Shown: positions 1 through 11,503, counted from the stretch's first letter. The stretch: DNA of 55,767 bases from Lysobacter antibioticus HS124 (GCF_000336385.2 NZ_HG424473.1:1-55767), one strand, 5' to 3'. Notes: generated by a model not told the origin, from the sequence alone. Numbers and translations: made by a program.

Positions 1-78
1 CCGCGCGGCGTGGCCGGCGCCCGGCGCGAACGCAGGCGCGGCGGCCGGCGGCGGAAACCGCGGCCCGCAAACGCGAAC

Positions 79-100
79 GGCCCGGGATCGCTCCCGGGCC
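79..100 (-). terminator. Possible terminator hairpin after ppiB
   Basis: A perfect 9-bp inverted repeat (GGCCCGGGA / TCCCGGGCC) with a 4-nt loop lies 33 nt beyond the ppiB stop codon. The stem is strong, but no clear T-run follows on the minus strand, so intrinsic termination is only possible. Bases 1-133 otherwise show nothing I can call. Confidence 0.4.
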
Positions 101-133
101 GTCGCCGGAACCGCGGCGGTTCGGCGCGAAGCC

Positions 134-628
<495 letters not shown>

Positions 629-1268
629 GGTCCGGACTCGGTTCGGTGAGGGAGCCGCATAGCATACCGCCATGCCGGCCCCGGGCTGGCCGGGCCGCCG
701 CCGTCGGGCGCAGGCCGCCGGCGCGAACCGCCAGCACGGCCCGCTCGGTCAGGCGTACGGCCCTGTGCGGCGCCCGTACCGGGCCAGCCTGCCCTGCGCC
801 AGCGCGGCGGATTCAGGCTCCGCGCCGCGCAGGGCGGCGCCCGCGGCTTCGCGGAGGCCGGTTCCGACGGAGCCCGCTGCGGCCTGACCCGCTACGGTTT
901 GACCCGCAGCGGTTTCGCCCCCACCAAGCCCCTGCCGGCCCAGCCCGCTCTGGCGAACCCTCTCGAACAAAGCCTGCCCGGGACCGGGCCGGTTCGACCG
1001 GGGAAGCCCTCAGAACCGCCGCCCCGCCGCCCCTTTTGCAGGGTGGAGGAAGGACCCTTTCGTACCCTTCGCCCGCACCTTCCGGCCCGCGAATCGCCCC
1101 CCTTCCGACGACGATCCGCCTCCGCCTCCCCCGCCCGGCCCGCCTCAACCACCCGAACGTGGCCCGTTTCGGTTGCCGATGCCGCCGCATTGAGCGGACG
1201 GTCACCGTTGCCGGCTATAATGGTCGGCTATCTTCCTCAGCTATCGCGCCTCGCGGCGTCCCCTTCGC
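629..1268. other. Intergenic region between divergent ppiB and typA
   Basis: 640 bp of very GC-rich sequence. Several long open frames exist on both strands, but they have proline/arginine-rich compositions typical of chance frames in high-GC DNA, and I recognise no domain. It should hold the divergent promoters. The only clear element is the TATAAT box for typA at 1216. Nothing else is supported. Confidence 0.6.
1216..1221 (+). promoter_or_regulatory. -10 box of the typA promoter
   Basis: A perfect TATAAT stands 48 nt upstream of the typA ATG in an otherwise GC-rich region. The best -35 candidate, TTGAGC at 1190, is 20 bp away, which is longer than ideal, so the -35 is uncertain. The expected start is near 1228, giving a leader of about 40 nt. 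Confidence 0.6.
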
Positions 1269-3098
<1,830 letters not shown>

Positions 3099-3175
3099 TC
3101 CTCGCTACCGTCGCCTTGCCCGCAAGGCGACCGGGCCCCGCCTCTCCCGCCCGCGCGGGGAGGCAGGGGCCAGGA

Positions 3176-3205
3176 AACGCGCGCTCCGGCGCGCGTTCCG
3201 GTTTT
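3176..3205 (+). terminator. Terminator after typA
   Basis: A perfect 9-bp stem (AACGCGCGC / GCGCGCGTT) with loop TCCG is followed within a few bases by GGTTTTC. It lies about 80 nt past the typA stop. A second, imperfect hairpin (3136-3169) precedes it. Confidence 0.55.
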
Positions 3206-3366
3206 CGCCGCCGGCGCGATCGACCCGACACAATCGGCGCCGCCAGCGGGAACCCCCACCGCGCCACGAAGATCGAACGCCGCATGCCCATGCACGATCT
3301 GATCGCTCCCGCTTCCCGCCGGCGCCCGCCGCCCGGCCCCGCCCGCGCCTGCGGCGCGCCGCCGCG

Positions 3367-3840
3367 ATGACGCCGGCCGATCCCGCCTACGACCACGATC
3401 CCAAGGCCCACCCGGGCCTGCACGCCATCGCCGCGCTGGAAGCGGCCAAGGGCGTGCTGGCGCTGTCGGCGGCGAGCGGCCTGGAACTGCTCGGCCCGGC
3501 GCCGTTGCGGCGCTGGATCGACGAACTGATCCGCCATTTCCACCTCGACCCGCGGCACGGCTCGCTGGCCTGGCTCGCCAACGGCATCGGCCCGGATTCG
3601 ATCCACCTGGCCGCGGCGATCGCGTTCGGCTACGCGCTGCTGCGCTTGCTCGAAGCCTGGGGCCTGTGGAAGGCGCGCGCCTGGGCCTCCTGGCTGGGCT
3701 GCATCGGCGCGGCGATCTACCTGCCGGTCGACCTGTACGCGCTGTGGAAGCACCCGGGCTGGCTGTCGATCGCGGTGCTGGCGATCAACGTGATCGTGGT
3801 CTGGATTCTCGCCCGCGACCTGGTCAAGCGGCGTCGCTGA
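3367..3840 (+). CDS. DUF2127 family membrane protein
   Basis: A 157-residue protein with three to four predicted membrane segments (about residues 15-35, 77-97, 105-125 and 132-150) and a positively charged C-terminus (KRRR). Spacing of the segments and the pattern around FGYALLRLLEAWGLW match the DUF2127 family, whose function is unknown. A short open frame, 3284-3370, ends with TGA overlapping this ATG; it could be a leader that couples translation, but it has no recognisable content. No functional link to the neighbouring pqq genes is evident. Confidence 0.8.
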   Translation: MTPADPAYDHDPKAHPGLHAIAALEAAKGVLALSAASGLELLGPAPLRRWIDELIRHFHLDPRHGSLAWLANGIGPDSIHLAAAIAFGYALLRLLEAWGLWKARAWASWLGCIGAAIYLPVDLYALWKHPGWLSIAVLAINVIVVWILARDLVKRRR

Positions 3841-3982
3841 GCGCGCCGCGACCGCCGCCGGCGGCCATGCGCGAGGCCGCGATCCGGCCGTCAATCACAG
3901 GCGCGGCCGCGGATCGCGGTGTATCGTCGGCAAGTCGCGGCCGCTGCGCCGCGACCGGCCCACTCCCCAACGAGGAACGCTC

Positions 3983-4066
3983 ATGAAGACCTGGTCCAAG
4001 CCTCAGATCCGCGAGATCTCGGTCGGCTGCGAAATCAATTCGTACTCGTCCGGCGATCTGTTCTGA
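3983..4066 (+). CDS. pqqA: PQQ precursor peptide PqqA
   Basis: A 27-codon gene. The peptide contains the conserved Glu-x3-Tyr pair (E17, Y21 in CEINSYSSGD), whose side chains are cross-linked by PqqE and become the backbone of pyrroloquinoline quinone. The N-terminus MKTWSKPQIREISVG resembles other PqqA peptides. It begins the pqqABCDE cluster, with 61 bp before pqqB, a typical spacing that lets pqqA be expressed above the enzymes. A purine-rich GAGGAACG stretch precedes the ATG. Confidence 0.95.
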   Translation: MKTWSKPQIREISVGCEINSYSSGDLF

Positions 4067-4127
4067 GCATGTCCGCTTCCGCCGCCGCGACGCGCGCGAG
4101 GCCCGGTGCCGATGCCCAAGGCCGGCG

Positions 4128-5045
4128 ATGATGCGCATCGTCGTGCTCGGAGCGGCGGCCGGAGGCGGCTATCCGCAGTGGAACTGCAACACCCCCGGCA
4201 GCCGCCAGGCCTGGCGCCAGGCGCCGGGGCATAAGCGCCGCACCCAGGCCAGCATCGCGGTCAGCGCCGACGGCGAACGCTGGCTGCTGATCAACGCCTC
4301 GCCGGATTTCCGCCAGCAGGTGCTGGCCGCGCCCGCCTTGTGGCCGCGCGACGGCCTGCGCCATTCGCCGATCGAAGCGGTGCTGCTGAGCAGCGGCGAG
4401 ATCGACCACATCGCCGGCCTGCTGTCGATGCGCGAACGCCAGCGTTTCGACCTGTGGGCCAGCGCGCGCGTGCATCAGCTGCTGCGCGACAACCCGATCT
4501 TCGACGCGCTGGACCCGGCCTACGTGCGCCGGCGTGCGCTGGCGCTGGACGCGCCGCTGGAGATCGACGGCCTGGAGCGCCCGCTCGGCCTGCGCGTCAC
4601 CGCCTTCGCCGTGCCCGGCAAGGTGCCCTTGTTCATGGAGTCGCGGGTCGCGGACCTGGCCGGCGACGCCGAGCACACGCTGGGCCTGGAGATCGACGAC
4701 GGCCGCGAGCGTTGCTATTACATCCCCGGCTGCGCGGCGATGACCGACGCCCTGCGCGAACGCGTGCGCGGCGCCGCGCTGGTGTTCTTCGACGGCACCG
4801 TCTGGCACGACGACGAACTGATCCGCGCCGGCGTCGGCAGCAAGACCGGCGCGCGCATGGGCCACATGAGCGTGGCCGGCGAGCGCGGCACCTTGGCGGC
4901 GTTCGCCGACCTGGCGGTGGCGCGCAAGGTCTTCGTCCACCTCAACACCACCAACCCCCTGCTCGACGACGCCTCGTCCGAGCGCGCGCACGCCGCCGCG
5001 CAAGGCTGGGAAGTCGCCGAGGACGGCATGGAGATCCAGCTGTGA
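4128..5045 (+). CDS. pqqB: PQQ biosynthesis protein PqqB
   Basis: 305 residues, typical of PqqB, a metallo-beta-lactamase-fold protein of PQQ synthesis proposed to hydroxylate a PqqA-derived tyrosine intermediate. Family landmarks are the N-terminal VVLGAAAGGGYPQWNC stretch, the SGEIDHIAGL motif and the FFDGTVWHDDE motif near residue 225. Two adjacent ATGs (4128, 4131) are possible starts. The stop overlaps the pqqC start (GTGA), indicating translational coupling. Confidence 0.96.
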   Translation: MMRIVVLGAAAGGGYPQWNCNTPGSRQAWRQAPGHKRRTQASIAVSADGERWLLINASPDFRQQVLAAPALWPRDGLRHSPIEAVLLSSGEIDHIAGLLSMRERQRFDLWASARVHQLLRDNPIFDALDPAYVRRRALALDAPLEIDGLERPLGLRVTAFAVPGKVPLFMESRVADLAGDAEHTLGLEIDDGRERCYYIPGCAAMTDALRERVRGAALVFFDGTVWHDDELIRAGVGSKTGARMGHMSVAGERGTLAAFADLAVARKVFVHLNTTNPLLDDASSERAHAAAQGWEVAEDGMEIQL

Positions 5046-5854
5046 GCGCCCGCCCCGTCCCCTCGCCGCTCGACCGCTCCGACGCCCGTGCCGATACCGA
5101 TGCCGCCCGCCCGTTGAGCGCGGCGGAACTGGAGGCGCGGCTGCGCGCGATCGGCGCCGAGCGCTACCACGACCGCCACCCCTTCCACGCCCTGCTGCAC
5201 GGCGGCCGGCTCGACCGCGGCCAGGTCCAGGCCTGGGCGCTGAACCGCTACGAGTACCAGCGCTGCATCCCGCTCAAGGACGCGGCCTTGCTGGCGCGGA
5301 TCGAGGATCCGCAGCTGCGCCGGGTCTGGCGCCAGCGCATCGTCGACCACGACGGCGACGGCCCCGACGAAGGCGGCATCGCCCGCTGGCTGCGCCTGAC
5401 CGACGCGCTGGGCCTGGACCGCGAGCTGGTCGAATCCGGGCGCGCCCTGCTGCCGGCGACCCGCTTCGCCGCCCAGGCCTACATCCGGTTCGTGCGCGAG
5501 CGCAGCCTGCTCGAAGCGATCGCGTCCTCGCTGACCGAACTGTTCGCGCCGACCATCATCGGCCAGCGCGTCGCCGGCATGCTCGCCAACTACGACTTCG
5601 TGTCCAAGCAGGCGCTGGCCTATTTCGACTCGCGCCTGCACCAGGCGCCGCAGGACGCGAACTTCGCCCTCGACTACGTGCTGCGCCACGCCCGCACCCG
5701 CGAGCAGCAGGAGGCGGTCTGCGCCGCGCTGCGCTTCAAGTGCGATGTGCTGTGGTCGATGCTCGACGCGCTGCACTTCGCCTATGTCGAGCCGCGTCTG
5801 CCGCCGCCCGGCGCGTTTTTGCCGCAGGCATGCTCGCCGGAGTCGGACGCATGA
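5042..5854 (+). CDS. pqqC: Pyrroloquinoline-quinone synthase PqqC
   Basis: 270 residues. PqqC is the cofactor-free oxidase that performs the final ring closure and multi-electron oxidation to PQQ. The family block [13 protein letters not shown] lies near residues 39-52, and the helical bundle continues through [14 protein letters not shown] chose the GTG at 5042 because it overlaps the pqqB stop in a GTGA junction; this gives a 15-20-residue N-terminal extension over most PqqC. The end overlaps the pqqD ATG (ATGA). Confidence 0.95.
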   Translation: MSARPVPSPLDRSDARADTDAARPLSAAELEARLRAIGAERYHDRHPFHALLHGGRLDRGQVQAWALNRYEYQRCIPLKDAALLARIEDPQLRRVWRQRIVDHDGDGPDEGGIARWLRLTDALGLDRELVESGRALLPATRFAAQAYIRFVRERSLLEAIASSLTELFAPTIIGQRVAGMLANYDFVSKQALAYFDSRLHQAPQDANFALDYVLRHARTREQQEAVCAALRFKCDVLWSMLDALHFAYVEPRLPPPGAFLPQACSPESDA

Positions 5855-6153
5855 GCGCGCTGCCGCAAACGCCGGCGCCCGACGCGATTCCGCGCTTCCC
5901 GCCCGGCGTGCGCCTGCAATACGACCGCGCGCGCGATCAGTGGGTGCTGCTCGCCCCGGAGCGCGTCGTCGAGCTCGACGAGATCGCCCACGCCGTGCTC
6001 GCGCGCGTGGATGGCGCGACCCGCGTCGACACGATCGTGGCCGCGCTCGCCGCCGAATACGGCGCCGAGCCGTCCGAGGTCGGCGCCGACGTCGGCGAGT
6101 TGTTCGCGACCTTGCTCGAGCGCCGCCTGCTGGCCCTGGCGCCGGCGACATGA
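5851..6153 (+). CDS. pqqD: PqqA-binding chaperone PqqD
   Basis: A 100-residue RiPP recognition element. PqqD binds the PqqA peptide and presents it to the radical-SAM enzyme PqqE. The winged-helix landmarks are visible: [17 protein letters not shown], then a conserved Leu-Asp-Glu at the strand-helix junction and a C-terminal helix ending in RRLL. Start and stop both overlap neighbours (ATGA at each end), consistent with equimolar production with PqqC and PqqE. It is a separate gene, not fused to pqqC as in some organisms. Confidence 0.95.
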   Translation: MSALPQTPAPDAIPRFPPGVRLQYDRARDQWVLLAPERVVELDEIAHAVLARVDGATRVDTIVAALAAEYGAEPSEVGADVGELFATLLERRLLALAPAT

Positions 6154-7319
6154 ACGCCGTGCCGTCGGCGCCGGACCCGATCGCGCGCCGCGCGCCGGCA
6201 CCGCCGCTGGCGGTGCTGCTGGAACTCACCCACCGCTGCCCGTTGGCGTGCCCGTACTGCTCCAACCCGCTGCGCCTGGTCGGCCAGCGCGAAGAACTTG
6301 CCACCGCCGACTGGCTGCGCGTGCTCGACCAGGCGGCCGAACTCGGCGCGCTGCAGGTGCACTTCTCCGGCGGCGAACCGACCCTGCGCCGCGATCTGCC
6401 CGAACTGGTCGCGCGCGCCCGCGCGCTGGGCCTGTACGCCAATCTGATCACCTCCGGCATCGGCCTCGACCGCACACGCCTGCAAGCCCTGCAGCAGGCC
6501 GGGCTCGACCATTTGCAACTGAGCCTGCAGGACAGCGAAGCCGCCGGCGCCGACCGCATCGCCGGCTACGACGGCGCGCACCGGCGCAAGCTCGCGCTGG
6601 CGCAATGGTGCCGCGAGTTGGACCTGCCGCTGACCCTCAACGCGGTGATCCATCGCCACAATGCCGGACGCGTGGCGGCGATGATCGAACTCGCGCTCGA
6701 ACTCGGCGCCGGCCGGCTGGAAGTCGCGCATACCCAGTACTACGGCTGGGGCTTGAAGAACCGCGCCGCGCTGATGCCGACCCGCGAACAGCTCCAGGCC
6801 GTGACCGCCGCCGTCGAAGCCGCGCGCGAACGCCTGCGCGGCCGCCTGACCATCGACTACGTCACCCCCGACTATTACGCGCGCCGGCCCAAGGCCTGCA
6901 TGGGCGGCTGGGCGCAGCGTTTCGTCAACATCAGTCCGGAAGGCAAGGTGCTGCCTTGCCACGCCGCCGAAACCATCGACGGTCTGCGCTTCGAATCGGT
7001 GCGCGAGCGCAGCCTCGGCGAGATCTGGCGCGAGTCGGAAGCGTTCGCGCGCTTCCGCGGCAGCGACTGGATGCCCGAGCCGTGCCGCGGCTGCGAACAC
7101 CGCGAGCGCGACTGGGGCGGCTGCCGCTGCCAGGCGCTGGCGCTGAGCGGCCGCGCCGATACTCTCGACCCGGTCTGCGAGCGCTCGCCCGACCATGCCC
7201 GGGTGCGCGCGCTGGCCGAACGCGAGTCGCAGGCGCCGGCGCCGGACTTCGTCTACCGCCGCCCGTCGCGGCCGGTCGCCGCCGTGGACGACGACGCGGA
7301 CGGCGACGCGCCCGCCTGA
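6150..7319 (+). CDS. pqqE: PqqA peptide cyclase PqqE (radical SAM)
   Basis: 389 residues. PqqE forms the carbon-carbon bond between Glu and Tyr of PqqA. The radical-SAM cluster motif Cx3Cx2C is at C30, C34 and C37. A SPASM domain with several cysteines follows near residues 250-350 (ACMGGW, LPCHA, EPCRGC, GGCRC), expected to bind auxiliary Fe-S clusters. A roughly 30-residue acidic, proline-rich tail follows. The ATG overlaps the pqqD stop. No pqqF-type protease follows, so trimming of PqqA would need a protease encoded elsewhere. Confidence 0.97.
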   Translation: MNAVPSAPDPIARRAPAPPLAVLLELTHRCPLACPYCSNPLRLVGQREELATADWLRVLDQAAELGALQVHFSGGEPTLRRDLPELVARARALGLYANLITSGIGLDRTRLQALQQAGLDHLQLSLQDSEAAGADRIAGYDGAHRRKLALAQWCRELDLPLTLNAVIHRHNAGRVAAMIELALELGAGRLEVAHTQYYGWGLKNRAALMPTREQLQAVTAAVEAARERLRGRLTIDYVTPDYYARRPKACMGGWAQRFVNISPEGKVLPCHAAETIDGLRFESVRERSLGEIWRESEAFARFRGSDWMPEPCRGCEHRERDWGGCRCQALALSGRADTLDPVCERSPDHARVRALAERESQAPAPDFVYRRPSRPVAAVDDDADGDAPA

Positions 7320-7378
7320 GCGCACGGCCGCCCGGCGCCGGGCATACTCGACGGCGAGCCACGCAGGGGAGCGCTCGC

Positions 7379-9010
7379 ATGCCCAGCCCGTCCTTCGTCC
7401 TCCGCCTCGGCGCCTTGGCGCTGGTCCTGGGCTTGGCCGCTTGCGCCAGCGCGCCTTCGACCGCGCCGCGCACCGGCGCCGCCGAGCCGGCGGCCGGGCG
7501 GGCACCGGCCGACCCGCTGCGCATCGTCGAAGCCGACCTGGCGACCTTGAGCGCGCGCATGGCCGGCGGCGACCTCAGCAGCGCGCGCCTGACCGAGGCC
7601 TACCTGGACCGCATCGCCGCGCTCGACGACGCCGGTCCGCGCCTCAATGCGGTGATCGAACTCAATCCCGACGCGCTCGGCGAAGCGCGCGCGCTCGACG
7701 CCGAACGCAAGGGCGGGCAGGTGCGCGGGCCGCTGCACGGCATCCCGGTGCTGCTCAAGGACAATATCGACGCGCTGCCGATGGCCAACTCGGCCGGCTC
7801 GCTAGCCCTGGCCGAACACCGCCCGCGCCGCGACGCGCCCCTGGTCGCCGCGTTGCGCGCGGCCGGCGCGGTGATCCTGGGCAAGACCAATCTCAGCGAG
7901 TGGGCCAACTTCCGTTCGACCCGCTCGACCTCGGGCTGGAGCGCGCGCGGCGGCCAGACCCGCAATCCGTACGCGCTGGACCGCAGCGCCTGCGGCTCCA
8001 GTAGCGGCACTGGCGCGGCGATCGCCGCCAGCCTGGCCGCGGTCGGAGTCGGCACCGAAACCGACGGCAGCATCCTGTGCCCAGCGGCGATGAACGGCCT
8101 GGTGGGCTTCAAGCCCAGCGTCGGTCTGGTCAGCCGCGCCGGCATCATCCCGATCTCGTCCAGCCAGGACAGCGCCGGGCCGATGGCGCGCAGCGTCGCC
8201 GACGCCGCGCAGTTGCTCAACGTCCTCGCCGCGGCCGAGGCCGGCGGCGACCGCGCCGCACAGGCCGCCGCCGGCAAGCGCGCGCCGGACTACGTCGCCG
8301 CGCTCGACGCCGACGCGTTGCGCGGCGCGCGCTTGGGCCTGTTGCGCGACAGCGGCGTGCGCAGCCACCCGGACCAGGACGCAGCGCTGCAGCGCGCGCT
8401 GCAGCGCATGCGCGAAGCCGGCGCGACCGTGGTCGAGGTGCGCATGCCGACCCAGGGCAAATGGGACGGGCCCGAGTTCGAGGTGCTGCTGTACGAATTC
8501 AAGGACGGCCTGCAGCGCTATCTGCGCGACAGCGACGCGCCGATCAAGACGCTGGACGAATTGATCGCGTTCAATCGCGCCCAGGCCGAGCGCGAGATGC
8601 CGTTTTTCGGCCAGGAGCTGTTCGAACAGGCAGCGAAGAAAGGCCCGTTGACCGAGCCGGCCTATCGCAAGGCCGCGGCGCGGGCGCGCCAACTCGCCGG
8701 CACGCAGGGCATCGATGCCTTGGTGAACAAGCACCGCCTCGACGCCTTGATCGCGCCCGCGACCACCCCGGCCTTCATGGCCGACCCGGTCAACGGCGAC
8801 GCCTTCGGCGGCGCCAGCTGGGGCGCGGCCGCGGTCGCCGGGTATCCCAGCCTGACCGTGCCGATGGGCGAAGCCCAGGGCCTGCCGGTCGGCCTAGCCT
8901 TCATGGGCCCGCGCTGGAGCGACGCGCGCCTGCTCTCGCTCGGCTACGCCTTCGAGCAAGCCACCGGCACCCGCCGCGCGCCGCGGTATCCGGTCAGCGT
9001 CAATCCGTAG
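7379..9010 (+). CDS. Peptide amidase (Pam-like) lipoprotein, amidase-signature family
   Basis: 543 residues. The N-terminus is a lipoprotein signal with lipobox LGLAAC (Cys22), so the enzyme should be membrane-anchored outside the cytoplasm. The catalytic triad of the amidase-signature family can be placed: Lys127 in VLLKDNI, cis-Ser207 in CGSSSG and nucleophile Ser231 in TETDGSI. From memory, the sequence is close to the peptide amidase of Stenotrophomonas maltophilia, which removes C-terminal amides from peptides. A 59-bp gap separates it from pqqE, so co-transcription is possible, but no metabolic link to PQQ is known. The ATG was chosen because it starts the signal peptide. Confidence 0.9.
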   Translation: MPSPSFVLRLGALALVLGLAACASAPSTAPRTGAAEPAAGRAPADPLRIVEADLATLSARMAGGDLSSARLTEAYLDRIAALDDAGPRLNAVIELNPDALGEARALDAERKGGQVRGPLHGIPVLLKDNIDALPMANSAGSLALAEHRPRRDAPLVAALRAAGAVILGKTNLSEWANFRSTRSTSGWSARGGQTRNPYALDRSACGSSSGTGAAIAASLAAVGVGTETDGSILCPAAMNGLVGFKPSVGLVSRAGIIPISSSQDSAGPMARSVADAAQLLNVLAAAEAGGDRAAQAAAGKRAPDYVAALDADALRGARLGLLRDSGVRSHPDQDAALQRALQRMREAGATVVEVRMPTQGKWDGPEFEVLLYEFKDGLQRYLRDSDAPIKTLDELIAFNRAQAEREMPFFGQELFEQAAKKGPLTEPAYRKAAARARQLAGTQGIDALVNKHRLDALIAPATTPAFMADPVNGDAFGGASWGAAAVAGYPSLTVPMGEAQGLPVGLAFMGPRWSDARLLSLGYAFEQATGTRRAPRYPVSVNP

Positions 9011-9144
9011 CAGCAAGAGCACATCGACCCGGCGTTCTCCCAAACCCGAGACAGCGGCAGCCGAGCGAGACGGACAGCCCATCGGCTGTCCGCATCTCTT
9101 CCCGGAGCCCAAGCCGCAAATGCAATTCGAACCGTCGCTCCAAG

Positions 9145-9167
9145 CAATCCCCAATCCCCAATCCCGC
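9145..9167. repeat. Single arm of the (GGGATTC)-type intergenic repeat
   Basis: Reads as three copies of a CAATCCC-like heptamer on the plus strand (GGGATTG on minus). It matches one arm of the larger inverted repeats at 29.2, 30.7, 31.8 and 37.1 kb, but I see no second arm here. It adjoins the DAHP synthase terminator. Confidence 0.6.
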
Positions 9168-9170
9168 CCA

Positions 9171-9205
9171 AAAGAAAAAGCCCGCCGAAAGGCGGGCTGT
9201 TTTCT
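9171..9205 (-). terminator. Intrinsic terminator of the DAHP synthase gene
   Basis: An 8-bp perfect stem (AGCCCGCC / GGCGGGCT) with a GAAA loop. On the minus strand it is followed by a T-rich run (complement of AAAGAAAAAG), so it terminates the minus-strand gene. A shorter T-run (GTTTTCT) on the plus side could make it bidirectional. Confidence 0.85.
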
Positions 9206-9218
9206 CGGGGCATCCGGT

Positions 9219-10610
9219 TCAGGCCGGCGCCGCGATCTGCGCCTGCTTGCGCACGATCAGCATCGCCACCTCCAGCGCCTGCTCGTAGTTCAGGCGCGGA
9301 TCGACGGTGGAGCGGTAGGCGCGTTCCAGATCGCTCTCGGTCAGCTCGCGCGCGCCGCCCAGGCACTCGGTGACGTCCTCGCCGGTCAACTCCAGGTGCA
9401 CGCCGCCCAGGCGCGTGCCGGCGGCCGCGTGCAGCTCGAACGCGGTCTCGATCTCGGCGCGGATATTGCGGAAGCGGCGGGTCTTGTAGCCGTTGCTGGT
9501 GCTCTCGGTGTTGCCGTGCATCGGATCGCACACCCACAGCACGCGGCGGCCGTCGCGGCGCATCGCGTCGAGCAAGGTCGGCAGCTTGTCCGCGATCTGG
9601 CTCGCGCCCATGCGATGGATGAAGGTCAACCGGCCCGGCTCGTCGTCGGGGTTGAGCAGGTCCACCGTGCGCAGCAGCTGGTCCGGCGTGACCGACGGGC
9701 CGACCTTGAGCGCGATCGGATTGCGGATGCCGCGGAAGTACTCGGCATGGGCGCCGTCGACCGCCGCGGTGCGCATGCCGATCCACGGGTAATGGGTGCT
9801 GAGGTTGAACCAGCCCCAATGGCGCGGCACCTGCCGGGTCAGCGACTCCTCGTACGGCAACAGCAGGGCTTCGTGCGAGGTGTAGAAGTCGACCCGGTTG
9901 AGGTTGTGCACTTCCGAACCCGACAGGGTTTCCATGAAGCGCACCGCGTCGCCGATCGCGTTGACCATGCGCCGGTACTCGTCGGCCAGCGGCGAGTGGC
10001 CGACCCAGCTCAGGTTCCAGTACTCGGGGTGGTGCAGGTCGGCGAAGCCGCCGTCGATCAGCGCGCGGACGAAGTTCATCGTCATCGCCGAACGCGCGTG
10101 CGCCTTGATCATGCGCCGCGGGTCGGGCTTGCGCGCGGTCTCGTTGAAGGCCGGGCCGTTGACCATGTCGCCGCGGTAGCTCGGCAAGGTCACGCCGTCG
10201 ATGGTCTCGGTGTCGGCCGACCGCGGCTTGGCGTACTGGCCGGCGAAGCGGCCCACGCGCACCACCGGCTTGCGCATGCCGTGCACCAGCACCAAGCTCA
10301 TCTGCAGCAGCACCTTGAGCCGGTTGGAGATCACGTCCGAGCTGCACTGGTCGAAGCTCTCGGCGCAATCTCCGCCCTGCAGCAAAAATCGCTTGCCTTC
10401 CTGGGCTTCGGCCAGTTGCTGCTTCAGCGACAGGATCTCCCACGAGGTCACCAGCGGCGGCAGCTGCCGCAGCTCCTGCAAGGCGCTGTCCAACTCGGCC
10501 GCGTCCGGATAGCTCGGCAACTGCAGTGCGGTGCGCTCGCGCCAGGAGGTCGGGCTCCAGTCGGCGGGCAGATTGACGGCACGGAGGTTGCTGCGATCGG
10601 AGGCGCTCAT
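9219..10610 (-). CDS. 3-deoxy-D-arabino-heptulosonate 7-phosphate synthase, class II
   Basis: 463 residues of the type II (plant/mycobacterial-like) DAHP synthase family. It condenses phosphoenolpyruvate with erythrose 4-phosphate, the first step of the shikimate pathway. Landmarks are LLQGGDCAESF near residue 70, VGRFAGQYAKPRS, the metal-binding CDPMHGNT block and GGVHLELTGEDVTEC. I place the start at MSASDRSN because the 40 residues upstream are low-complexity. Xanthomonads normally use a class II enzyme for housekeeping aromatic synthesis. No phenazine genes flank it, so a PhzC role is unlikely. Confidence 0.93.
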   Translation of the reverse strand: MSASDRSNLRAVNLPADWSPTSWRERTALQLPSYPDAAELDSALQELRQLPPLVTSWEILSLKQQLAEAQEGKRFLLQGGDCAESFDQCSSDVISNRLKVLLQMSLVLVHGMRKPVVRVGRFAGQYAKPRSADTETIDGVTLPSYRGDMVNGPAFNETARKPDPRRMIKAHARSAMTMNFVRALIDGGFADLHHPEYWNLSWVGHSPLADEYRRMVNAIGDAVRFMETLSGSEVHNLNRVDFYTSHEALLLPYEESLTRQVPRHWGWFNLSTHYPWIGMRTAAVDGAHAEYFRGIRNPIALKVGPSVTPDQLLRTVDLLNPDDEPGRLTFIHRMGASQIADKLPTLLDAMRRDGRRVLWVCDPMHGNTESTSNGYKTRRFRNIRAEIETAFELHAAAGTRLGGVHLELTGEDVTECLGGARELTESDLERAYRSTVDPRLNYEQALEVAMLIVRKQAQIAAPA

Positions 10611-10707
10611 TTCCTTGGATTCCGTTTGGGGCTTGCGAGGGAGGGAGTGGTCGGGTGAATGGGAGGGCGGCGGGACGGGTAGCGGGAAAGCGTCGGTACT
10701 ACTGGGG

Positions 10708-11208
10708 TCAACGGCCGCGGAACGCGGCATAGGCCGCCCACACGGCCAGCACGATGAAGCAGATCAGGCTCCAGGCCGGCATGGCCAAACCGAGGAAGGT
10801 CCAGTCCACCGCCGCGCACTCGCCCGAGCCGGTCATGACCTTGCGGATGACGCCGGCGATCGGCATCGCCTCGAGCATGTAGTCCAGGCCCGGGCCGCAG
10901 GCCGGCACCTGACCCGGCGGGAGGTGCTGCAGGCGGACATGGTTGCCGGCCACGGCGATGCCGGCCAGCGCGGCCAGCAGGCTCAGCACGCCGTAAGCGC
11001 GGCGGCCGCCGGGCTTGCGCGGGCCGTGGATAGCGCCGAGCAGGAACACCAGGCCGAGAGCGAAGAACGCCACCCGCTGGAAGATGCACAGCGGGCACGG
11101 CTCCAGATGCTGGTAGAGCTGGAGATAGAAGGCGTAGGCGAGCAGACCCGCGCAGGCCAGGAAGCCGAGCAGGAATTGGATCCGGAAGGAGGCTTTGAAA
11201 GGGTTCAT
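10708..11208 (-). CDS. dsbB: Disulfide bond formation protein DsbB
   Basis: 166 residues with four membrane segments. DsbB reoxidises periplasmic DsbA and passes electrons to quinones. Both cysteine pairs are present: the CPLC motif after the first transmembrane segment (in HLEPCPLCIFQR) and a second periplasmic pair (PACGPG and GECAAVDW). The conserved Arg after CPLC is kept. Start MNPFKASFRIQFLLG is typical. A sigma-70-like promoter sits so close to the ATG that the mRNA may be leaderless. It is followed by the DAHP synthase gene on the same strand. Confidence 0.94.
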   Translation of the reverse strand: MNPFKASFRIQFLLGFLACAGLLAYAFYLQLYQHLEPCPLCIFQRVAFFALGLVFLLGAIHGPRKPGGRRAYGVLSLLAALAGIAVAGNHVRLQHLPPGQVPACGPGLDYMLEAMPIAGVIRKVMTGSGECAAVDWTFLGLAMPAWSLICFIVLAVWAAYAAFRGR

Positions 11209-11214
11209 GTACAC

Positions 11215-11244
11215 ACCATACGGGTCGGGGTTGGGTCGTGCCAA
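11215..11244 (-). promoter_or_regulatory. Candidate dsbB promoter, possibly leaderless
   Basis: On the minus strand: TTGGCA, an 18-bp spacer, then TATGGT. The -10 ends only 6 nt before the ATG, so transcription would begin at or next to the start codon. No Shine-Dalgarno sequence is visible. Confidence 0.5.
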
Positions 11245-11474
11245 TGTCCAATCGGCATGAATTCGAGCAACGCTGCGTCGCGCCGCAGCCCGAATGGACT
11301 GCGCCGGCGGCACGAAAGTTGCCGCCCTGCGACGATTCGTCCTCGCAGCCGATGCTGCGGATCGATGCGACCGGATTCCCGTCTGCCCAAGCCCTCTTGT
11401 AGTCCCAGGTCGGACCATACCGGCTCGCGACATTTACCGTGGTAACCGTTGCCGGCGTAACCGTCGCCGGAAAG

Positions 11475-11503
11475 CAAAAACCCCGACCTCTCGGCCGGGG
11501 TTT
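11475..11503 (-). terminator. Terminator of the alpha/ribosomal operon
   Basis: Stem AAAACCCCG.../...CGGGGTTTT with T-runs on both strands, 82 nt beyond the rplQ stop. On the minus strand the hairpin runs into GGGGTTTTTGC, a good intrinsic terminator for the long ribosomal transcription unit. Confidence 0.85.

Noticed and set aside
3284-3370. 28-codon open frame ending over the DUF2127 start codon
   Set aside because: Could be a leader peptide, but it has only Arg/Pro-rich content and no conserved feature; mentioned under DUF2127 instead.
9120-10658. 512-residue plus-strand open frame opposite the DAHP synthase
   Set aside because: Antisense shadow of a clearly conserved enzyme; no domain recognised.
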